A model generated the notes under the pieces. That model had not been told where the DNA came from. It saw only the letters and a list, made by a program, of their open reading frames with translations, and did not search any database. Positions 1 to 7,251 of a stretch of DNA of 64,000 nucleotides are shown one piece after another. The DNA is from Clostridia bacterium (GTDB taxonomy: Bacteria > Bacillota > Clostridia > Christensenellales > Aristaeellaceae): NCBI GenBank assembly GCA_017430225.1, contig JAFRNK010000003.1, positions 1-64,000 on the forward strand. Direction: 5' to 3'. The stretch's first letter is position 1, and the number at the start of each line of letters is the position of its first letter. The translations under genes and the position numbers were made by a program.

Positions 1-118
1 CCAAACGTGCCGGTTTCCATCGGATTGATTTTTCTTTTGCTGATCACACAACGGTTTTAGCAAACATAGAACTTTGGCACGCACGGCACGAAGAAAAACG
101 GGGGTTATTCCCAAAACA
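1..118 (+). repeat. Dispersed repeat R1, orientation F, left copy
   Basis: Copy of a dispersed element (called R1 here) running into the window edge. Its marks are TTTTCTTTTGCTGAT, then CAACGGTTTTAGCAA, then TTGGCACGCACGGCACG, ending near an AAACGGGGGTTATTCCC tail. The same ordered marks recur at 30451-30545 (same strand) and, reversed, at 1811-2006 and 34614-34786. It interrupts a phage gene remnant on its right side. No protein is encoded here. Confidence 0.8.
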
Positions 119-147
119 AATGAGAGTAATCCGCGGGATAACTTGCA

Positions 148-276
148 GACTGCTCCAGCCAGACGGAAGGTGGACTCGGCTTCCTTGATCTGCGCATTGA
201 TGGTACGCATATTGCGTGAGAAATTGCTGGAGTCCAGCGACAGCGCGACTACCAGTTCGCGCAGGGTTTCAGCCAT
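148..276 (-). pseudogene. Phage tail tape measure protein, N-terminal remnant
   Basis: Reading leftward from an ATG at 276, with a GGAAAG/AGGCGAA-type ribosome site just upstream, the first 43 codons give MAETLRELVVALSLD, then SSNFSRNMRTINAQIKEAE and TFRLAGA. This closely resembles the conserved start of tape measure proteins in siphophages of Firmicutes. After FRLAGA the frame runs into unrelated sequence and the R1 repeat, so only the first few percent of a normally very long gene remains. What is seen is the peptide. The family call comes from knowledge of phage tails, and the disruption by the repeat is inferred from the junction. Confidence 0.65.
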
Positions 277-295
277 AAAGTTCGCCTACTTTCCA

Positions 296-324
296 TTGCG
301 GTTTTAGGATTGTGGGTATATAAT
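296..324 (+). promoter_or_regulatory. Sigma-A-type promoter for the secreted protein
   Basis: TTGCGG (296-301), a 17-nt spacer and a perfect TATAAT (319-324) lie about 100 nt upstream of the 424 start. This leaves a roughly 90-nt leader. Confidence 0.6.
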
Positions 325-423
325 GACAACCTCCATAAATACTACTGGAGTAACCGCTTTTTCTTGTACTGCTTGAAAGAAAAATACGTGCTATTCCGTC
401 TATACTTGTGGGAGGTATTTTTC

Positions 424-1134
424 ATGAAGAGACTGTTGGTAGCCGTAATGTTGGTAGTACTTGGAATATCAATGGCAGCATCGTTTGCCAATGCAGAGGT
501 TACACCCGACAATGCTTTACATCCAGAAATCAACAAGCATCTGTGGGAATGGATGAATACATATTTTGATCAAATACTGGCTAACACCCAGGGAAATAAA
601 TCATTAAGCGAACTTTATCAAAAGGACAAAAGGGGCTTCATATCGGATTTTCTAAGTGCAATGGAAAAAGAAGGCTTTGTTTTTCATGAGGATGACAGAG
701 TTAAAATCATGAGAATGAACCATAAATCGCCTAAATTTCCTATTATGGCAATGTGCTACACGCAAATTGGTTCCTATATTGAATGGACAATAGAGGATCA
801 CTATTTGTTTTCACAATTAATGCTGAAAGCAGGAATTTATAGTCCCTATGGATTTAATGATACCTTACCATCTGATGGGATATTGCCAAGCAGGATGTAT
901 CAGGATGCACGAACGCACGCACTCGAATCGTTTCCCGAAATGGCAGCACAACTTGATTCCCTGGATGTTTTAATTGAATATCAGCAATATAGCCATCCTG
1001 ATTTTAATTCTTATGAGTTATGGTCCGTCTTATGGTATGACGAAGAAATGGACTATAAGCTGTGTGCAAAACTCTATACAACAGAAAACGACCTGTGGCC
1101 AGTAGGAGTCTGGCATATATTTGATTTCGAATAA
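424..1134 (+). CDS. Secreted protein of unknown function, AT-rich
   Basis: This encodes 236 residues. The start at 424 is chosen because GGAGG lies at 411-415 and because it begins a clean signal peptide (MKRLLVAVMLVVLG... ending in ANA-E). The mature part is about 210 residues, hydrophilic, rich in Tyr, Trp and Met, with no further membrane segment, no cysteine pair pattern and no motif I recognise. Base composition is clearly lower in G+C than the neighbouring housekeeping genes, and the gene is flanked by dispersed repeats on both sides (1-118 and 1251-2125). That suggests a cassette acquired from elsewhere. It has its own promoter and terminator, so it is probably monocistronic and exported. 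The function is unknown. Confidence 0.75.
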   Translation: MKRLLVAVMLVVLGISMAASFANAEVTPDNALHPEINKHLWEWMNTYFDQILANTQGNKSLSELYQKDKRGFISDFLSAMEKEGFVFHEDDRVKIMRMNHKSPKFPIMAMCYTQIGSYIEWTIEDHYLFSQLMLKAGIYSPYGFNDTLPSDGILPSRMYQDARTHALESFPEMAAQLDSLDVLIEYQQYSHPDFNSYELWSVLWYDEEMDYKLCAKLYTTENDLWPVGVWHIFDFE

Positions 1135-1151
1135 AGTTATCCCGGCTTCAC

Positions 1152-1195
1152 GCCCGGCCACACTTCATCAATGAAGCGCTGCCGGGGCTTTTTCT
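1152..1195 (+). terminator. Intrinsic terminator of the 424-1134 gene
   Basis: GCCCGGC (1152-1158) pairs with GCCGGGGC (1181-1188), with an inner CTTCAT/ATGAAG stem, followed by CTTTTTCTTTT. Confidence 0.75.
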
Positions 1196-1250
1196 TTTCC
1201 TGCTCCCGTTGTGCATCCCAAGCCCGCAGGCGGAGGAAACCCAGCATGTT

Positions 1251-1310
1251 CATCCGTGCCGGCACGCTTGGCACGCACGGCACGCTTATTTTTTATGTTA
1301 TTCCGCAAAC
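1251..1310 (-). repeat. R1 fragment, orientation R
   Basis: TCCGTGCCGGCACGCTTGGC, then ACGCACGGCACGC and a T-rich tail ending in a TTATTC-like motif. This is the right-hand end of the R1 element as found at 1951-2000 and 34722-34775. The rest of that copy is missing. From 1311 to 1462 I see no gene, only short GCGTCC-containing direct repeats and a GGACGC/GCGTCC hairpin near 1363-1383. Confidence 0.65.
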
Positions 1311-1462
1311 AATCGGAGAGATGGTTGTTGGTCGGCTCCTATGTTTATATACGTGGAACCGGATGGACGCTTTTTTTGCGTCCGAGCGTCCGGCAGAATT
1401 TCGCGCGATACATGAAAAATGCCATTTTGATGCGTCCATGCGTCCGGTCGAAAGCAATTTCC

Positions 1463-1563
1463 GCGCGTTGCGGAGAATAAGCCCGGTTTCCTGCGTACGT
1501 ACGTGTAACGGCCCTGCACGCACCGCACGCTTTATTTTTCAGTTATTCTCTATATAATCAGAA
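1463..1563 (-). repeat. R2/R1 composite repeat
   Basis: CGCGTTGCGGAGAATAAGCC followed by CCTGCGTACGTACGTGTAAC matches module R2, found inverted at 30161-30248 and again at 34338-34410. It runs directly into the R1 end (GCACGCTTTATTTTTCAG, then TTATTCTCTATATAATCAGA). Mosaic joining of the two modules also occurs at 34338-34786. Confidence 0.65.
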
Positions 1564-1586
1564 TGGTTTTGTTGACCTTTGAACGG

Positions 1587-1775
1587 CAGAACAGATCCTT
1601 CGCTCGCTTCGCTGGCTCAGGATGACAGCGAAGGGTGGGCGTTACCTTTGTATGGTGAGTAGTATTGAAAGTAACCATTTCCGCTGGAATACAACAAACA
1701 AGGAATCATTTCTCTCTCCAATGTCATCCTGAGCCGTCGCCTCCCCGTTCAGGCGGCGAGCGAAGGATCTGTTCT
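1587..1775. repeat. Inverted pair of CAGATCCTTCG...TCAGGATGACA repeats
   Basis: A copy at about 1588-1627 (ACAGATCCTTCGCTCG through TCAGGATGACAG) is mirrored at about 1722-1775 (TGTCATCCTGAGCC through GCGAAGGATCTGTTC). Partial copies lie at 34315-34331 and 34813-34828. Similar CAGATCC/TCAGGATGACA motifs are widespread in Clostridia. Nothing coding lies between the arms. Confidence 0.7.
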
Positions 1776-1810
1776 GAAGCAATAGCATGCTGCCGGAAAG
1801 AGAAATGAAA

Positions 1811-2006
1811 TTGTTTTGGGAATAACCCCGTTTTTATCCGTGCCGTGCGTGCCAAGATGCATGGCTTGCTAAAACCGTTGTGGACTCAGCAAAAAGAAAA
1901 AGCGTGCCAACGGCAATCGGCACGCGAGACATCGTGCGTATCCGTGCCGGCACGTTTGGCACGCACGGCACGCTTTATTTTTTGTTTTTCTCTATATAAT
2001 CAGAAT
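1811..2006 (-). repeat. Full-length R1 element, orientation R
   Basis: The most complete copy. It contains GGGAATAACCCCGTTTTT, GTGCCGTGCGTGCCAAGATG, TTGCTAAAACCGTTGTGG, a CAGCAAAAAGAAAAAGCG block, GCCGGCACGTTTGGCACGC and a terminal TATATAATCAGAATA. On the minus strand the GCGTGCC/GGCACGC stem followed by TTTTTCTTTTT resembles an intrinsic terminator. It is inverted relative to the copy at 1-118, so together they bracket the AT-rich gene at 424-1134. Confidence 0.8.
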
Positions 2007-2027
2007 ACAGCAATGGCGAAACAGAAA

Positions 2028-2125
2028 GTAGGGAGAAGAGAGTAGGAATTAGGAAGTAATTCTGCTCTTTACGATCATAATCAATACTTAATTCCTACTT
2101 TCTCGCTTCTAACTCCTACTTCCTT
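2028..2125 (-). repeat. Repeat module R3 (GGAAGTAATTC...GCTCTTTA)
   Basis: AGGAAGTAATTCTGCTCTTTA at about 2050-2070 matches the reverse complement of 30086-30125 with few changes. The flanks are GGAATTAGGAAG/CTTCCT-type imperfect inverted tracts. No coding potential is seen. Confidence 0.55.
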
Positions 2126-2134
2126 CTACGTCGT

Positions 2135-2317
2135 TTATAGCTGTTTCGTAAATTCCCGCATCTTTTCCAGGTTCTTTTTCAGGTACTTCTGGACGGCGCG
2201 CTCCACGACGGCGGTCTTGCTCTGGCCTGAAAGCTGGCAGTATTCCTCGAGCTTTTCGAAGATCTCCCGGTCGAATTTGCAGGCGAAATTCTTCGCGTCT
2301 TTCTTTTCCCTGGGCAT
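2135..2317 (-). CDS. Ribbon-helix-helix (CopG-like) DNA-binding protein
   Basis: This encodes 60 residues. The start at 2317 is preferred over a GTG three codons upstream because GTGAGGTG is then correctly spaced. Residues about 11-47 (FACKFDREIFEKLEEY... GQSKTAVVERAVQKYL) have the beta-strand plus two-helix pattern of RHH repressors. No toxin gene lies next to it, so it is an orphan rather than an obvious antitoxin. Its promoter is covered by four helically phased CATGAC/CATGAA boxes (2355-2400), which strongly suggests autoregulation. Other targets are unknown. Confidence 0.8.
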   Translation of the reverse strand: MPREKKDAKNFACKFDREIFEKLEEYCQLSGQSKTAVVERAVQKYLKKNLEKMREFTKQL

Positions 2318-2348
2318 GGCGGTCACCTCACAAGATTACTCTACCATA

Positions 2349-2400
2349 TTTATACATGACGATTCATGAATTGTCAATAAAAAACATGAAACGGCATGAC
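2349..2400 (-). promoter_or_regulatory. Promoter with four CATGA(C/A) operators for the RHH gene
   Basis: On the minus strand, -35 TTGACA (2372-2377), a 17-nt spacer and -10 TATAAA (2349-2354). CATGAC at 2355 and 2395 and CATGAA at 2365 and 2385 (plus-strand reading) form a symmetric set on a 10-bp grid, covering the spacer and upstream region. This is typical of RHH operators. Confidence 0.7.
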
Positions 2401-2454
2401 AAAAGATCATCGGCCGACGGAAGCCGTTTCCGGGCGCATTAGTTCATTCCGTTA

Positions 2455-2483
2455 TTGAATTTCACGCCATTCGATGATACAAT
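2455..2483 (+). promoter_or_regulatory. Promoter of the YitT-family gene
   Basis: TTGAAT (2455-2460), a 17-nt spacer, then TACAAT (2478-2483), 66 nt before the chosen start. Confidence 0.5.
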
Positions 2484-2548
2484 CAGACGGCAGGGTTGCA
2501 AGCGGTGCAGCTGCATATCACACGTGGCAGATAGGAGTACTTTTTCTC

Positions 2549-3445
2549 ATGTCCGAACAAAAACAGATGAACCCGAAGCTGAAGGTGATCGTCGATTACG
2601 TGGTGCTGTTCGCGATGGCGGTGCTGATGGCGCTGAATTATCAGATCTTCATCCTGCACAACGCCTTCGCGCCGTCCGGCATCAACGGCCTGGCGACCAT
2701 GATCCAGTACCTGTTCAATTTCAGCGTCGGTTATTTCTCGCTGGCGATCAACGTCCCGCTCGCGATCATGTGCTATATTTTCGTCAACCGGCGCTTCGCG
2801 ATCCGGTCGATGTTTTTCACGGTCGTGTTCTCTGTGGTGCTGCTAATCCTGCAGAACTATGTGGACATGTCCAAGTTCATCTACCACACGGACGACGGGC
2901 GGTCCACCCTGCTCGCGCCGGTCGTGTCCGGCACGATCTTCGGCTTTATCTACGGCATGACCATCCGCCACGGCGCGTCCACGGGCGGCACGGACTTCAT
3001 CGGCGAATTCGTGCACAAGAAATCTCCAAGCTACAGTATGACGCACGTGGTCTTCACCATGAACGTGATCATCGCCTGCCTGTCCTATTTCGTGTACGAT
3101 TACAATATCGAGCCGGTCGCGCTGTGCATCATCTACGCGCTGCTCTCCACCATCGTGTCGGACCGCTGCGTCCATTCCGGCAAGCAGGCCTGGAAGGTCG
3201 AGATGATCACCGCGCACCCCGAGGAAGTCACGCAGGCCGTCATCGGGCAGCTGCACCATTCCACCACGATCCTTCAGGCAGAGGGCGGCTTCTCGCACCA
3301 GGGCAAGACCATGCTGATCTGCATCATCAACAAGCACCAGATCGCCAAGATGGAGGAAATCCTGAGCCAGTTCCCGGATACCTTCGCCTGCGTCTCCATG
3401 GTCAGCGAGACCGTGGGCAATTTCAGGAGGGTGAAACGGCAATAA
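2549..3445 (+). CDS. YitT family membrane protein (DUF161/DUF2179)
   Basis: This encodes 298 residues from the ATG at 2549, preceded by AGGAG at 2533-2537. Longer in-frame starts lack a ribosome site. The N-terminal two thirds hold five or six hydrophobic segments (for example VDYVVLFAMAVLMALNY and FFTVVFSVVLLILQNYV) with the GxxxG-rich HGASTGGTDFIG motif typical of the family. The last 80 residues are the soluble DUF2179 domain (TILQAEGGFSHQGKTML). Family members are inner-membrane proteins of unknown transport or sensing role, present in several copies in most Clostridia. It stands alone, with its own promoter. Confidence 0.88.
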   Translation: MSEQKQMNPKLKVIVDYVVLFAMAVLMALNYQIFILHNAFAPSGINGLATMIQYLFNFSVGYFSLAINVPLAIMCYIFVNRRFAIRSMFFTVVFSVVLLILQNYVDMSKFIYHTDDGRSTLLAPVVSGTIFGFIYGMTIRHGASTGGTDFIGEFVHKKSPSYSMTHVVFTMNVIIACLSYFVYDYNIEPVALCIIYALLSTIVSDRCVHSGKQAWKVEMITAHPEEVTQAVIGQLHHSTTILQAEGGFSHQGKTMLICIINKHQIAKMEEILSQFPDTFACVSMVSETVGNFRRVKRQ

Positions 3446-3469
3446 TGCCGAATAAATAATGCCAAGTCA

Positions 3470-3498
3470 TTGCGTTTGTAATGATTTTGCATTATAAT
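3470..3498 (+). promoter_or_regulatory. Promoter/operator of the toxin-antitoxin operon
   Basis: TTGCGT (3470-3475), a 17-nt spacer and TATAAT (3493-3498). An inverted repeat TCATT...AATGA (about 3467-3484) overlaps the -35 and is a plausible operator for the antitoxin. Confidence 0.6.
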
Positions 3499-3527
3499 AG
3501 CGTTATCGAACGAGAGGAGGGCGGAAT

Positions 3528-3821
3528 ATGTCAAGCACTATCCAGATCAGGGTCGATGACGAACTGAAACAGAAATCAGACGCGCTGTTCAAGGAGCTCG
3601 GAACAGATACGACTTCCGCGGTGCGGATCTTCCTGACACAGGCGGTCGCGAGAAACGGGTTTCCCTTCGAAATCAGGAAAACCGCGCCGAATCCTTATAC
3701 CGCGCTGACAGAAGAGGAACTGCTTCAAAAGCTGGAAACCGCGAGGAACCACGCCAGCCAGGGCAAACTCAGGGACGCGGACGACGCTGTGTCTGATCTG
3801 AGGGCGAAATATGGACTATAA
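3528..3821 (+). CDS. RelB/DinJ family antitoxin
   Basis: This encodes 97 residues, with GAGGAGG just upstream of the ATG. The N-terminus (STIQIRVDDELKQKSDALF) and GTDTTSAVRIFLTQAVARNG form the RHH domain of RelB/DinJ antitoxins, which bind DNA as dimers. FPFEIR is the usual end of that domain. The C-terminal half is predicted to wrap the toxin. The 3' end overlaps the toxin start by 11 nt, which implies translational coupling. The antitoxin and antitoxin-toxin complex would repress the promoter at 3470-3498. Confidence 0.9.
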   Translation: MSSTIQIRVDDELKQKSDALFKELGTDTTSAVRIFLTQAVARNGFPFEIRKTAPNPYTALTEEELLQKLETARNHASQGKLRDADDAVSDLRAKYGL

Positions 3822-4125
3822 AGTCGTCATCACTTCGGATGCGGAAGAAGATCTGGACCGGTTCATACGCTATCTTCTGCTCGAAAAGCAGAATGTACAG
3901 GCCGCTGCGAGCGTGCTCGATGATTTTGAGGCGACCGTGCGAACGCTTTCACATGCTGCGGACACGCTCAGACTGTGCGGGCATCCCCGGCTGAGAGCTC
4001 ACGGATACAGAAAAATCCGGTTTTTGTCGCACAGATATTTTATGATGTACCGGATCGAAGACGGTCTGGTGATCGTCGACCGCATATTCCACGAGTTGCA
4101 GGATTATGAGAACAAGATGGACTGA
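3811..4125 (+). CDS. RelE/ParE family toxin
   Basis: This encodes 104 residues. The ATG lies inside the antitoxin gene. The sequence has the RelE/ParE fold pattern: DYKVVITSDAEEDLDRFIRY at the start, then HPRLRAHGYRKIRFLSHRY and a C-terminal VIVDRIFHELQDYEN. Arg and His residues in the HGYRKIRF/HRYFMMYR strands are where RelE toxins act on ribosome-bound mRNA, whereas ParE proteins target gyrase. Sequence alone does not decide between them. The length is normal for the family, with no sign of truncation. Confidence 0.85.
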   Translation: MDYKVVITSDAEEDLDRFIRYLLLEKQNVQAAASVLDDFEATVRTLSHAADTLRLCGHPRLRAHGYRKIRFLSHRYFMMYRIEDGLVIVDRIFHELQDYENKMD

Positions 4126-4172
4126 TATGCGATAAAATGCCACTAGAATCCGCTGTTGTCTCAGATTTCCGC

Positions 4173-4201
4173 TTGCGATAGGGCGAAAAACGTTGTATAC
4201 T
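4173..4201 (+). promoter_or_regulatory. Promoter of the ireB operon
   Basis: TTGCGA (4173-4178), a 17-nt spacer and TATACT (4196-4201), 33 nt before ireB. Confidence 0.6.
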
Positions 4202-4234
4202 GTTAACAATTGAACTGAAAGGAGATGACCGGTC

Positions 4235-4501
4235 ATGTCCGAGATGAACGGGACCACCAAATTCATGCGGTTCTCCGAAGGTCAGGAGACGGCATCCTTG
4301 ATCCTCGCGCACGTTTACAGCGCGCTGGAAGCCAAGGGCTACGACCCGGTCACCCAGCTGGTCGGCTTCATCCTGACCGGCGACCCGACCTATATCACCA
4401 GCTATAATAACGCCCGCAGCATGATCTGCCGCCTGGAGCGCGACGAGATCCTGGAGGAGCTGGTCCGCTACTACCTGCAGGGTCATTTTCCGGGCAGATG
4501 A
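4235..4501 (+). CDS. ireB: IreB family regulatory phosphoprotein (UPF0297)
   Basis: This encodes 88 residues, with AAAGGAGATGA upstream. It is highly conserved along its whole length (TTKFMRF, VYSALEAKGYDPVTQLVG, LTGDPTYITSYNNARS, ELVRYYL). In enterococci IreB is a substrate of the Ser/Thr kinase IreK and affects cell-wall stress tolerance. The paired threonines near residues 7-8 sit where phosphorylation is described. The stop overlaps the next ATG by 4 nt (ATGA). The gene order ireB-ruvX-yrzB is the standard Firmicutes arrangement. Confidence 0.93.
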   Translation: MSEMNGTTKFMRFSEGQETASLILAHVYSALEAKGYDPVTQLVGFILTGDPTYITSYNNARSMICRLERDEILEELVRYYLQGHFPGR

Positions 4502-5247
4502 GCCGCGTACTCGGGCTTGACGTAGGCGACAGGCGCATCGGCGTCGCGCTGAGCGACGAAGGGCAGCTGATCGCCTCGCCGCTGACTGTCATTCAGTCGG
4601 TGGGCTGGGGGCCGGACAGCCGCGAGATCCTCCGCCTGATGCGGGAGCACGGCGCGGACCTGATCGTGTGCGGCCTGCCGCGCAACATGGACGGCTCGGA
4701 AGGCTTCCAGGCGGAAAAGGTGCGGCGCTTCATGCAGGTGCTCATCGACCAGGGCGTGCCGGTCGCCTGGATGGACGAGCGCCTGACCACCGTCAGCGCC
4801 CAGCGTGCGCTGATCGAAGGCGGCGTGCGCCGCGAGGACCGGAAAAAATCAGTGGATAAAGTGGCCGCGGCTGTGATCTTGCAGGCGTGGCTGGACAACG
4901 CACAAAATGAAAAGGAGAAAGAAACCATGGCTAATGACGAAGAAATCCTCCGCCCGGACGAAGAACCGGAAGAAGAAGAGGTTCCCGATGTGATCGAGCT
5001 GACCGACGAGGACGGCGCGACCACCCGCTTTGAGTACATTACGACCATCGACCACGAGGGCACGCTCTACATCGCGCTGATGCCCATCGAGGACGAGGAG
5101 AACGCCGACGACGAGAACGGCTACGTGGTCTTCATGCAGATCGAGCAGGACGAGCAGGGCGAGGACTATTACGTGTCCGTCGACGACGACGCGCTCGTGG
5201 ATGTATTGTTCGAAAAGCTGACCCAGATGCTGGACGAGGAAGAGTGA
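4498..5247 (+). CDS. ruvX: RuvX (YqgF) fused in frame to a YrzB/DUF1292 protein
   Basis: This encodes 249 residues. Residues 1 to about 138 are the Holliday-junction resolvase-like/pre-16S rRNA nuclease RuvX (LGLDVGDRRIGVALSD, CGLPRNMDGSEG, WMDERLTT, KKSVDKVAAAVIL). Residues 144-249 are an acidic DUF1292 protein (EEEVPDVIELTDEDGATTRFEY... YIALMPIEDEEN), usually the separate gene yrzB. No stop lies between the two parts. The junction still carries AAAAGGAG (about 4909-4916) and an ATG at 4927, exactly what a separate yrzB start would look like. Both a fusion protein and free YrzB may therefore be made. RuvX processes rRNA 5' ends or junction DNA. The role of DUF1292 is unknown. Confidence 0.9.
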   Translation: MSRVLGLDVGDRRIGVALSDEGQLIASPLTVIQSVGWGPDSREILRLMREHGADLIVCGLPRNMDGSEGFQAEKVRRFMQVLIDQGVPVAWMDERLTTVSAQRALIEGGVRREDRKKSVDKVAAAVILQAWLDNAQNEKEKETMANDEEILRPDEEPEEEEVPDVIELTDEDGATTRFEYITTIDHEGTLYIALMPIEDEENADDENGYVVFMQIEQDEQGEDYYVSVDDDALVDVLFEKLTQMLDEEE

Positions 5248-5248
5248 C

Positions 5249-5797
5249 ATGGAATTCTCTGGCAAACACTCGATCATCACGCCGGAATGCGTGCTGATCA
5301 TCGGCACCTATGACGAAAACGGCGTCCCGAACGCCATGAACGCGGCCTGGGGCATGCAGAGCGACGAGGGCGAACTCACCGTCATGCTCGCCAAGCACAA
5401 GACCACCGAGAACTTCGAAAAGACCGGCGCGTTCACCGTGGCCTTCGGCACGGCGGATACGGTGCTCATTTCCGATTACTTCGGCGTGGAAACCGGCAAG
5501 AAGGTCAACAAGATCGAAAAGGCCGGCTGCCATGTGCATAAGAGCGCGCACGTGAACGCCCCGATCATCGAGGAATATCCCCTGACGCTGGAATGCAGGG
5601 TCCGCAACTGGGATCCCTCTACCGGCTACCTGATCGGCGAGATCGTGGCCTCCCAGGCGGACGAGAGTGTCCTGACCGACGGCAAGGTCGATCTGGGCAA
5701 GCTCCGGCCGATCATCTTTGATCCCTCCTTCAACGCCTACCGCGTGGTTGGCGAGGTCGTGGGCAAAGCCTTCAGCGACGGGCTGAAGCTCAAGTGA
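5249..5797 (+). CDS. Flavin reductase-like FMN-binding protein
   Basis: This encodes 182 residues, beginning one base after the upstream stop. It has the split-barrel flavin-reductase pattern: ECVLIIGTYDENGVPNAMNAAWGM at the start, a KHKTTENFEKTGAFTVAF strand-helix, and VRNWDPSTGYLIGEIVASQADE near the C-terminus. Relatives bind FMN and reduce flavin or small electrophiles with NAD(P)H. The substrate is not known. The gene is part of the ireB-ruvX run and overlaps the MATE gene by 4 nt, so it is cotranscribed. Confidence 0.85.
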   Translation: MEFSGKHSIITPECVLIIGTYDENGVPNAMNAAWGMQSDEGELTVMLAKHKTTENFEKTGAFTVAFGTADTVLISDYFGVETGKKVNKIEKAGCHVHKSAHVNAPIIEEYPLTLECRVRNWDPSTGYLIGEIVASQADESVLTDGKVDLGKLRPIIFDPSFNAYRVVGEVVGKAFSDGLKLK

Positions 5798-7209
5798 ATA
5801 CCAACCGTTTCTCCTGGGGAAGCTTCCTGCGCCGCGTAGCGGTGATCGCCATCCCGGTGGCCATGCAGAACCTGCTGACGACCACCGGGTCCATGGTGGA
5901 TACCATGATGATCGCTTCCCTGGGCCAGACAGAAGTAGGAGCCGTCGGCCTCTGCGCCCAGTTTTCCTCGCTGATGTTCAGCGGGTACTGGGGGTTCGTG
6001 GGCGGCGGCATGTTGTTTTTCTCGCAGTATTGGGGCGCGAAGGACGACGACGGGATCAACCGCTCCTACGGCCTGACCCTGACCTGCATGATGACCGTCG
6101 GCCTGGCCTTCGGTCTGTTTGCCGTACTCTTCCCCGGCGCGGTCATGCGCCTGTACACGGACAAACCCGCCATCCAGGCGATCGGCGTCGAGTACCTGAG
6201 CGTCGTCGGCTTCGCCTATCCGCTAATGGTCCTTTCCATGGCGATGGCGTCCCTGCTGCGCTGCACGGAGCGCGTGAGGATCCCGCTTTACGGTTCCATT
6301 GCGTCCGTATGTACGAATATCTTCCTGAACTGGGTGCTGATCTTCGGGCATCTCGGCCTGCCCGCGATGGGCGTGCGCGGCGCGGCGCTGGCGACGGTCA
6401 TCGCGCAGCTGGTCAACATTTCCGTCATCCTGACGCTGGCGCGGCGCAGCGGGCACAAGTACCTGCTGGCGGTCAGCCGGCATTTCCGCTGGAGCAGGAC
6501 GCTGGTACAGGCCTACCTGCGCAAGTGCTTCCCGATCATCTGCAACGAGGTGCTGATCGGTGTCGGCAATATGGTTATCAACATCGTGCTCGGCCGCCAG
6601 CCGGAGGAGGCCATCGCTGCCCTCGCGGTGTTCCGTACGCTGGAGGGACTGGTCATCGGCTTCTTCGCGGGCTTCTCCAACGCGTCCTCGGTCCTGGTAG
6701 GCACGGAGGTCGGGGCCGGGCATCCGGACACGGCCTACGCGCGGGCATGGCGGCTGGTGTACATGTGCCAGGCGTTCATCGGCCTGCTCGGGCTCGCGCT
6801 CATCGCCCTGCATACGCCGATCCTGACGCTGATGGGCATGCACGGAGAGAGCTTCCGCCTGGCCTTCGGCATGCTGGCGATCTACGCGGCCTTTGCCGTG
6901 ATCCGCATGGGCAACTGGACCCAGAACGATACCTTCCGTGCCGCGGGCGACGCGACCACCGGCACCGTGCTGGAGATCCTGTTCATGTGGCTGATGGTGC
7001 TGCCGCTGGTCTGGCTGACCGGCATGGTCTGGCACGCCCCGACGCTGCTGGTCTTCGCCTGCTGCTACATGGACGAGCCGATCCGCTACGTCATGATGCA
7101 GCGCCACCTCTTCAAAGGCACCTGGATCTGCCCGGTCACCCCGGAAGGCGTCGACGCGCTGCTGGGCTGGAAGCCCGACCGGAAGAATCCGGGGATAGAT
7201 GCGGGGTAA
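5794..7209 (+). CDS. MATE family efflux transporter
   Basis: This encodes 471 residues starting with a GTG inside the stop overlap (GTGA). About twelve hydrophobic segments are arranged as two homologous halves. MATE signatures include IPVAMQNLLTTTGSMVDTMM near the N-terminus and GVRGAALATVIAQLVNI in the middle. MATE pumps export cationic compounds or metabolites using Na+ or H+ gradients. Substrates cannot be predicted. It is the last gene of the ireB operon. A 15-bp inverted repeat follows at 7252-7293. Confidence 0.9.
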   Translation: MNTNRFSWGSFLRRVAVIAIPVAMQNLLTTTGSMVDTMMIASLGQTEVGAVGLCAQFSSLMFSGYWGFVGGGMLFFSQYWGAKDDDGINRSYGLTLTCMMTVGLAFGLFAVLFPGAVMRLYTDKPAIQAIGVEYLSVVGFAYPLMVLSMAMASLLRCTERVRIPLYGSIASVCTNIFLNWVLIFGHLGLPAMGVRGAALATVIAQLVNISVILTLARRSGHKYLLAVSRHFRWSRTLVQAYLRKCFPIICNEVLIGVGNMVINIVLGRQPEEAIAALAVFRTLEGLVIGFFAGFSNASSVLVGTEVGAGHPDTAYARAWRLVYMCQAFIGLLGLALIALHTPILTLMGMHGESFRLAFGMLAIYAAFAVIRMGNWTQNDTFRAAGDATTGTVLEILFMWLMVLPLVWLTGMVWHAPTLLVFACCYMDEPIRYVMMQRHLFKGTWICPVTPEGVDALLGWKPDRKNPGIDAG

Positions 7210-7251
7210 ATCAATACGTTTCTTTCAGAATCCCATTGACTGTCTGAATTC

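Noticed and set aside
74..307. A 77-codon plus-strand frame over the left repeat and phage remnant.
   Set aside because: It has no ribosome site, crosses the R1 repeat and is antisense to the tape-measure remnant, which has the better start and family match.
1251..2006. A CRISPR array suggested by recurring short GC-rich repeats.
   Set aside because: The repeats are long, irregularly spaced, in both orientations and lack spacers of constant length. No cas genes are nearby.
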